From: Bimastos eiseni | Taxonomy: Eukaryota; Annelida; Clitellata; Crassiclitellata; Lumbricidae | Direction of reading: 5' to 3' | DNA: 64,000 nucleotides | NCBI GenBank assembly: GCA_959347315.1 | Contig: OY365817.1 | Coordinates: 5,066,643 to 5,130,642, forward strand | Part shown: piece after piece, positions 56,701 to 64,000 of the stretch | Position numbering within the stretch: position 1 is the stretch's first letter | Layout: the number at the start of each line of letters is the position of its first letter | Translations under genes and position numbers: made by a program | The notes under the pieces: model-generated | Told to the model about the DNA's origin: nothing | Database searches by the model: none | Seen by the model: the letters and a program-made list of their open reading frames with translations, nothing else

Positions 56701-59700
56701 CAGAGAATAGAAATGGAAGAAAATAAAGAGGGACAGAATAGAAATGGAAGAAATGGAAGAGAGACAGAGAAAAGAAATGGAAGAAAAGGAAGAGGGACAG
56801 AGAATAGAAATGAAAGAAAAGGAAGAGGGACAGAGAATTGAAAAGGAAGAAAAGGAAGAGAGACGGATAATAGAAATGGAATAAAATGAAGAGAGACGAA
56901 GAATAGAAATGGAAGAAATGAAAGAGAGACAGAGAATAGAAATGGAATAAAATGAAGAGGGACAGAATAGAAATGGAAGAAAAGGAAGAGAGACAGAGAA
57001 TAGAAATGGAAGAAAAGGAAGAGTGACAGAGAATAGAAATGGAATTAAATGAAGAGTGAGAATAGAAATGGAAGAAAATGAAGAGAGACAGAGAATAGAA
57101 ATGGAAGAAAAGAAAGAGGGACAGAATAGAAATGGAAGAAATGGAAGAGGGACAGAGAATAGAAATGGAAGAAAAGGAAGAGAGACAGATTAGAAATGGG
57201 AAGAAAAGGAAGAGGGACAGTGAATAGAAATGGAAGAAAAGGAAGAGGGACAGAGAATAGAAATGGAAGAAAAGGAAGAGAGACGGATAATAGAAATGGA
57301 ATGAAATGAAGAGAGACGGAGAATAGAAATGGAAGAAAAGGAAGAGAGACAGAGAATATAAATGGAATAAAATGAAGAGGGACAGAATAGAAATGGAAGA
57401 AGAGGAAGAGAGACAGAGAATAGAATTGGAAAAAAAGGAAGAGGGACAGAGAATAGAAATGGAATTAAATGAAGAGTGAGAATAGAAATGAAAGATAATG
57501 AAGAGAGACAGAGAATAGAAATGGAAGAGAAGAAAGAGAGACAGAATAGAAATGGAAGAAATGGAAGAGAGACAGAGAATAGAAATGGATGAAAAGGAAG
57601 AGAGACAGATTAGAAATGGATGAAAAGGAAGAGGGACAGTGAATAGAAATGGAAGAAAAAGAAGTGGGACAGAAAATAGAAACGGAAGAAAATGAAGAGA
57701 GACGGAGAATAGAAATGGAAGAAAAGGAAGAGAGACAGAGAATAGAAATGGAAAAAAAGGAAGAGGGACAGAATAGAAATGGAAGAAAAGGAAGAGAGAC
57801 AGAGAATAGAAATGGAATAAAATGAAGAGAGACGGAGAATAGAAATGGAAGAAAAGGAAAGAGACAGAGAATAGAAATGGAAGAAAAGGAAGAGAGACAG
57901 AGAATAGAAATGGAAGAAAAGGAAGAGGGACAGAGAATAGAAATGGAATTAAATTAATAGTGAGAATAGAAATGGAAAAAAATGAAGAGAGACAGAGAAT
58001 AGAAATGGAAGAAAAGAAAGAGGGACAGAATAGAAATGGAAGAAATGGAAGAGGGACAGAGAATAGAAATGGAAGAAAAGGAAGAGGGACAGAGAATATA
58101 AATGGAAGAAAAGGAAGAGAGACGGATAATAGAAATGGAATAAAATGAAGAGAGACGGAGAATAGAAATGGAAGAAAAGGAAGAGAGACAGAGAATAGAA
58201 ATGGAATAAAATGAAGAGGGACAGAATAGAAATGGAAGAAGAGGAAGAGAGACAGAGAATAGAATTGGAAAAAAAGGAAGAGGGACAGAGAATAGAAATG
58301 GAATTAAATGAAGAGTGAGAATAGAAATGGAAGATAATGAAGAGAGACAGAGAATAGAAATGGAAGAAAAGAAAGAGGGACAGAATAGAAATGGAAGAAA
58401 TGGAAGAGAGACACAGAATAGAAATGGATGAAAAGGAAGAGAGACAGATTAGAAATGGATGAAAAGGAAGAGGGACAGTGAATAGAAATGGAAGAAAAGG
58501 AAGAGAGACAGAGAATAGAAATGGAATAAAATGAAGAGGGACAGAATAGAAATGGAAGAAAAGGAAGAGAGACAGAGTATAGAAATGGAAGAAAAGGAAG
58601 AGGGACAGAATAGAAATGGAAGAAATGGAAGAGAGACAGAGAATAGAAATGGAAGAAAAGGAACAGAGACAGATTAGAAATGGAAGAAAAGGAAGAGGGA
58701 CAATGAATAGAAATGGAAGAAATGGAAGAGAGACAGAGAATAGAAATGGAAGAAAAAAAAGAGGGACAGAGAATAGAAATGAAAGAAAAGGAAGAGAGAC
58801 AGATTAGAAATGGAAGAAAAGGAAGAGGGACAGAGAATAGAAAAGGAATAAAATGAAGAGGGACGGAATAGAAATGGAAGAAGAGGAAGAGAGACAGAGA
58901 ATAGAATTGGAAAAAAAGGAAGAGGGACAGAGAATAGAAATGGATGAAAAGGAAGAGAGACAGATTAGAAATGGATGAAAAGGAAGAGGGACAGTGAATA
59001 GAAATGGAAGAAAAGGAAGAGAGACAGAGAATAGAAATGGAATAAAATGAAGAGGGACAGAATAGAAATGGAAGAAAAGGAAGAGAGACAGAGTATAGAA
59101 ATGGAAGAAAAGGAAGAGGGACAGAATAGAAATGGAAGAAATGGAAGAGAGACAGAGAATAGAAATGGAAGAAAAGGAAGAGAGACAGATTAGAAATGGA
59201 AGAAAAGGAAGAGGGACAATGAATAGAAATGGAAGAAAAGGAAGAGAGACAGAGAATAGAAATGGAAGAAAAGGAAGAGGGACAGAGAATAGAAATGGAG
59301 GAAAAGGAAGAGAGACAGAGAATAGAATAGGAAGAAAAGAAAAAGAGACAGAGAATAGAAATGGAAGAAAGGGAAGAGAGACAGAGAATAGAAATGGAAG
59401 AAAAGGAAGAGGGACAAAGAATAGAAATGGAATGAAATGAAGAGAGACGGAGAATTGAAATGTATGAAAAGGAAGAGAGATAGAGAATGGAAATGGAAGA
59501 AAAGGAAGAGGGACAGAATCGAAATGGAAGAAAAGGAAGAGGGACAGAATAGAAATGGAAGAAAAGGAAGTGGGACAGAGAATGGAAATGAATAAAATGA
59601 AGAGAGACGGAGACTAGAAATGGAAGAAAAGGAAGAGGGACAGAAAATAGAAACGGAAGAAAATGAAGAGAGATGGAGAATAGAAATGGAAGAAAAGGAA

Positions 59701-60520
59701 GAGAGACAGCGAATAGAAATGGAAGAAAAGGATGAGAGACAGAGAATAGAAATGGAAGAAAAGGAAGAGGGACAGAGAATAGAAACGGCAGAAAAGGAAG
59801 AGGGACGGAGAATAGAAATGGAAGAAAAGGAAGAGAGACAGAGAATAGAAATGGAAGAAAAGGAAGAGGGACAGAATAGAAATGGAAGAAAAGAAAGAGA
59901 GACAGAGAATAGAAACGGAAGAAAAGGAAGAGGGACAGAGAATTGAAATGAAAGAAAAGTATGAGGGACAGAGAATAGAAATGGAAGAAAAGGAAGAGAG
60001 ACAGAGAATAGAAATGGAAGAAAAGGAAGAGAGACAGAGAATAGAATTGGAATTAAATGAAGAGTGAGAATAGAAATGGAAGAAAATGAAGAGAGACAGA
60101 GAATAGAAATGGAAGAAAATAAAGAGGGACAGAATAGAAATGGAAGAAATGGAAGAGAGACAGAGAAAAGAAATGGAAGAAAAGGAAGAGGGACAGAGAA
60201 TAGAAATGAAAGAAAAGGAAGAGGGACAGAGAATTGAAAAGGAAGAAAAGGAAGAGAGACGGATAATAGAAATGGAATAAAATGAAGAGAGACGAAGAAT
60301 AGAAATGGAAGAAATGAAAGAGAGACAGAGAATAGAAATGGAATAAAATGAAGAGGGACAGAATAGAAATGGAAGAAAAGGAAGAGAGACAGAGAATAGA
60401 AATGGAAGAAAAGGAAGAGTGACAGAGAATAGAAATGGAATTAAATGAAGAGTGAGAATAGAAATGGAAGAAAATGAAGAGAGACAGAGAATAGAAATGG
60501 AAGAAAATAAAGAGGGACAG
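53740..60520 (+). repeat. Higher-order repeat, about 3.3-3.4 kb, two adjacent copies
   Basis: Shared rare variants: gattagaaatgggaag (53824 and 57187, offset 3363), gaacagagacagattag (55362 and 58661, 3299), agaatagaataggaag (55923 and 59319, 3396) and agagacgaagaatag (56893 and 60289, 3396). The changing offset shows that units were lost or gained after the duplication. Confidence 0.85.
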
Positions 60521-63500
60521 AATAGAAATGGAAGAAATGGAAGAGAGACAGAGAATAGAAATGGAAGAAAAGGAAGAGGGACAGAGAATAGAAATGAAAG
60601 AAAAGGAAGAGGGACAGAGAATTGAAAAGGAAGAAAAGGAAGAGAGACAGAGAATAGAAATGGAATAAAATGAAGAGAGACGGGAAAAAGAAATGGAAGA
60701 AAATGAGGAGGGACAGGATAGAAATGAAACAAAAGGAAGAGGGACAGAGAGTAGAAATGGAATAAATTGAAGAGAGACGGAGAACAGAAATGAAAGAAAA
60801 GGATGAGAGACGGAGAATAGAAATGTAAGAAAAGGAAGATAGACGGAGACTAGAAATGGAAGAAAATGAAGTGAGACGGAGTATAGAAATGGAAGAAAAC
60901 GAAGAGAGAGAATAGAAATGGCAGAAAATGAAGAGAGACAGAGAATAGAAATGGAAGAAAAGGAAGAGAGACGGGGAAAAGAAATGGAAGAAAATGAGGA
61001 GGGACAGGATAGAAATGGAAGAAAAGAAAGAGAGACAGAGAATAGAAATGGAAGAAAAGTAAGAGGGACAGAGAATAGAAATGGAATAAAATGAAGAGGG
61101 ACAGAATAAAAATGGAAGAAAAGGAAGAGAGACAGAGTATAGAAATGGAAGAAAAGGAAGAGGGACAGAGAATAGAAATGGAAGAAAAGAAAGAGGGACA
61201 GAATAGAAATGGAAGAAATGGAAGAGAGACAGAGAATAGAAATGGAAGAAAAGGAAGAGAGACAGATTGGAAATGGAAGAAAAGGAAGAGGGACAGTGAA
61301 TAGAAATGGAAGGAAAGAAAGAGAGACAGAGAATAGAAATGGAAGAAAAGGAAGAGTGACAGAGAATAGAAATGGAGGAAAAGAAAGAGAGACAGAGAAT
61401 AGAATTGGAAGAAAAGAAAAAGAGACAGAGAATAAAAATGGAAGAAAAGGAAGAAAGACAGAGAATAAAAATGGAAGAAAAGGAAGAAAGACAGAGAATA
61501 GAAATGGAAGAAAAGGAAGAGAGACAGAGAATAGAAATGGAAGAAAAGGAAGAGAGACAGAGAATATAAATGGGAAAAAATGAAGAGAGACGGGGAAAGA
61601 AATGGAAGAAAATGAGGAGGGACAGGATAGAAATGGAAGAAAAGAAAGAGAGACAGAGAATAGAAATGGAAGAAAAGTAAGAGGGACAGAGAATAGAAAT
61701 GGAATAAAATGAAGAGGGACAGAATAGAAATGGAAGAAAAGGAAGAGAGACAGAGAATAGAAATGGAAGAAAAGGAAGAGGGACAGAATAGAAATGGAAG
61801 AAAAGAAAGAGAGACAGAGAATAGAAACGGAAGAAAAGAAAGAGAGACAGAAAATAGAAATGAAAGAAAAGTATGAGGGCCAGAGAATAGAAATGGAAGA
61901 AAAGGAAGAGGGACAGAGAATAGAAATGGAATGAAATGAAGAGAGACGGAGAATTGAAATGTATGAAAAGGAAGAGAGATAGAGAATGGAAATGGAAGAA
62001 AAGGAAGAGAGACAGAGAATAGAAATGGAATAAAATGAAGAGGGACAGAATAGAAATGGAAGAAAAGGAAGAGACACAGAGAATAGAAATGGAAGAAAAG
62101 TAAGAGGGACAGAATAGAAATGGAAGAAATGGAAGAGAGACAGAGAATAGAAATGGAAGAAAAGGAAGAGAGACAGATTAGAAATGGAAGAAAAGGAAGA
62201 GGGACAATGAATACAAATGGAAGAAAAGGAAGAGAGACAGAGAATAGAATTGGAAGAAAAGGAAAAGAGACAGAGAATAGAAATGGAAGAAAGGGAAGAG
62301 AGACAGAGAATAGAAATGGAAGAAAAGGAAGAGGGACAGAGAATAGATATGGAATGAAATGAAGAGAGACGGAGAATTGAAATGTATGAAAAGGAAGAGA
62401 GATAGAGAATGGAAATGGAAGAAAAGGAAGAGGGACAGAATCGAAATGGAAGAATAGGAAGAGGGACAGAATAGAAATGGAAGAAAAGGAAGTGGGACAG
62501 AGAATGGAAATGAATAAAATGAAGAGAGACGGAGACTAGAAATGGAAGAAAAGGAAGAGGGACAGAAAATAGAAACGGAAGAAAATGAAGAGAGACGGAG
62601 AATAGAAATGGAAGAAAAGGAAGAGAGACAGCGAATAGAAATGGAAGAAAAGGATGAGAGACAGAGAATAGAAATGGAAGAAAAGGATAAGGGACAGAGA
62701 ATAGAAACGGAAGAAAAGGAAGAGGGACGGAGAATAGAAATGGAAGAAAAGGAAAAGAGACAGAGAATAGAAATGGAAGAAAAGGAAGAGGGACAGAATA
62801 GAAATGGAAGAAAAGAAAGAGAGACGGAGAATAGAAACGGAAGAAAAGGAAGAGGGACAGAGAATAGAAATGAAAGAAAAGTATGAGGGACAAAGAATAG
62901 AAATGGAAGAAAAGGAAGAGGGACAGAGAATAGAAATGGAAGAAAGGGAAGAGAGACAGAGAATAGAATTGGAAGAAAAGGAAGAGAGACGGATAATAGA
63001 AATGGAATAAAATGAAGAGAGACGGAGAATAGAAATGGAAGAAAAGGAAGAGAGACAGAGAATAGAAATGGAATTAAATGAAGAGGGACAGATTAGAAAT
63101 GGAAGAAAAGGAAGAGAGACAGAGAATAGAAATGGAAGAAAAGGAAGAGGGACAGAGAATAGAAATGGAATTAAATGAAGAGTGAGAATAGAAATGGAAG
63201 AAAATGAAGAGAGACAGAGAATAGAAATGGAAGAAAATAAAGAGGGACAGAATAGAAATGGAAGAAATGGAAGAGAGACAGAGAATAGAAATGGAGGAAA
63301 AGGAAGAGAGACAGATTAGAAATGGAAGAAAAGGAAGAGGGACAGAGAATAGAAAAGGAATAAAATGAAGAGGGACAGAATAGAAATGGAAGAAGAGGAA
63401 GAGAGACAGAGAATAGAATTGGAAAAAAAGGAAGAGGGACAGAGAATAGAAATGGAATTAAATGAAGAGTGAGAATAGAAATGGAAGATGATGAAGAGAA

Positions 63501-64000
63501 ACAGAGAATAGAAATGGAAGAAAAGAAAGAGGGACAGAATAGAAATGGAAGAAATGGAAGAGAGACAGAGAATAGAAATCGATGAAAAGGAAGAGAGACA
63601 GATTAGAAATGGATGAAAAGGAAGAGGGACAGTGAATAGAAATGGAAGAAAAGGAAGAGAGACAGAGAATAGAAATGGAATAAAATGAAGAGGGACAGAA
63701 TAGAAATGGAAGAAAAGGAAGAGAGACAGAGTATGGAAATGGAAGAAAAGGAAGAGGGACAGAATAGAAATGGAAGAAATGGAAGAGAGACAGAGAATAG
63801 AATAGGAAGAAAAGGAAGAGAGACAGATTAGAAAAGGAAGAAAAGGAAGAGGGACAATGAATAGAAATGGAAGAAAAGGAAGAGAGACAGAGAATAGAAA
63901 TGGAAGAAAAGGAAGAGCGACAGAGAGAAGAAATGGAGGAAACGGAAGAGAGACAGAGAATAGAATTGGAAGAAAAGAAAAAGAGACAGAGAATAGAAAT

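Larger units (their letters stand above)
41661..64000 (+). repeat. 33-bp purine-rich satellite array, over 22 kb, runs off the right edge
   Basis: Consensus unit is atggaagaaaaggaagag followed by agacagagaatagaa. It has about three pyrimidines per 33 bases on the + strand. The array is uninterrupted: no unique sequence or transposon lies inside it. Variants recur: a 31-bp unit (acagaatag), another (acagattag), a unit with aataaaatg, and one with ttaaatgaagagtgag. The first units (41661-41760) are the most diverged, as expected at an array edge. On the + strand two frames lack stops in the consensus (MEEKEERQRIE and NRNGRKGRETE), and on the - strand all three do. Point changes and 2-bp deletions break the + frames about every 60-120 codons, which argues against a coding exon. 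Confidence 0.98.

Noticed and set aside
60053..62893. Antisense frame of 946 codons as a membrane protein gene
   Set aside because: All three antisense frames of the 33-bp unit lack stops, so length is guaranteed by the repeat. The frame changes between repeat readings at 31-bp units and no promoter or splice pattern is seen.
42551..63010. Many + strand frames reading EEKEERQRIEMEE as trichohyalin-like genes
   Set aside because: None exceeds about 124 codons. Stops and frame changes occur at random unit variants, and the frames are shadows of the satellite.

Overview
The window is eukaryotic, AT-rich invertebrate DNA. The evidence is one large intron-rich gene, GT-AG introns, many transposon fossils, tRNA-derived SINEs, microsatellites and a very long satellite. 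The transposon content (CR1/L2-like LINEs, mariner-type and MULE-type remnants, SINEs) suits a marine invertebrate such as an echinoderm or another non-vertebrate deuterostome. The sequence alone does not fix the phylum.

The only gene I can reconstruct with confidence is a membrane/secreted aminopeptidase P (XPNPEP2 type) on the + strand. It has 22 coding exons from 9777 to 41099, every junction is phase-consistent, and the product is 712 residues. It has a signal peptide, the creatinase-like N-terminal domains, all five metal ligands of the M24B catalytic domain (D467, D478, H541, E576, E590), the catalytic His 550, and a hydrophobic C-terminal tail that looks like a GPI-attachment signal. 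A likely poly(A) signal lies at 41479.

Layout: 1-9776 is intergenic and holds DNA-transposon remnants: a candidate inverted-repeat element at 2.7-3.4 kb, a MULE transposase fragment with a 137-bp tandem repeat at 3.6-4.6 kb, a 143-bp palindrome at 4.72 kb, and a 780-bp mariner-type element with perfect 32-bp TIRs at 8267-9046. 9777-41099 is the gene. Its introns carry four copies of one SINE family, an antisense LINE (intron 14), a second LINE fragment with a nested insertion (intron 17), a 20-bp minisatellite full of CRE-like TGACGTCG words just before exon 18, and an inverted pair of minisatellites that brackets exon 20. From 41661 to the right edge (over 22 kb, unfinished) the DNA is one uninterrupted array of a 33-bp purine-rich satellite with higher-order repeat structure. 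Five of its six reading frames are free of stops, which produces long but probably meaningless ORFs, including an antisense one of 946 codons.

The most interesting signals are the giant GA-rich coding-like satellite directly downstream of the gene on its transcribed side, and the inverted repeats around exon 20, which encodes two metal-binding residues and would shift the frame if skipped.
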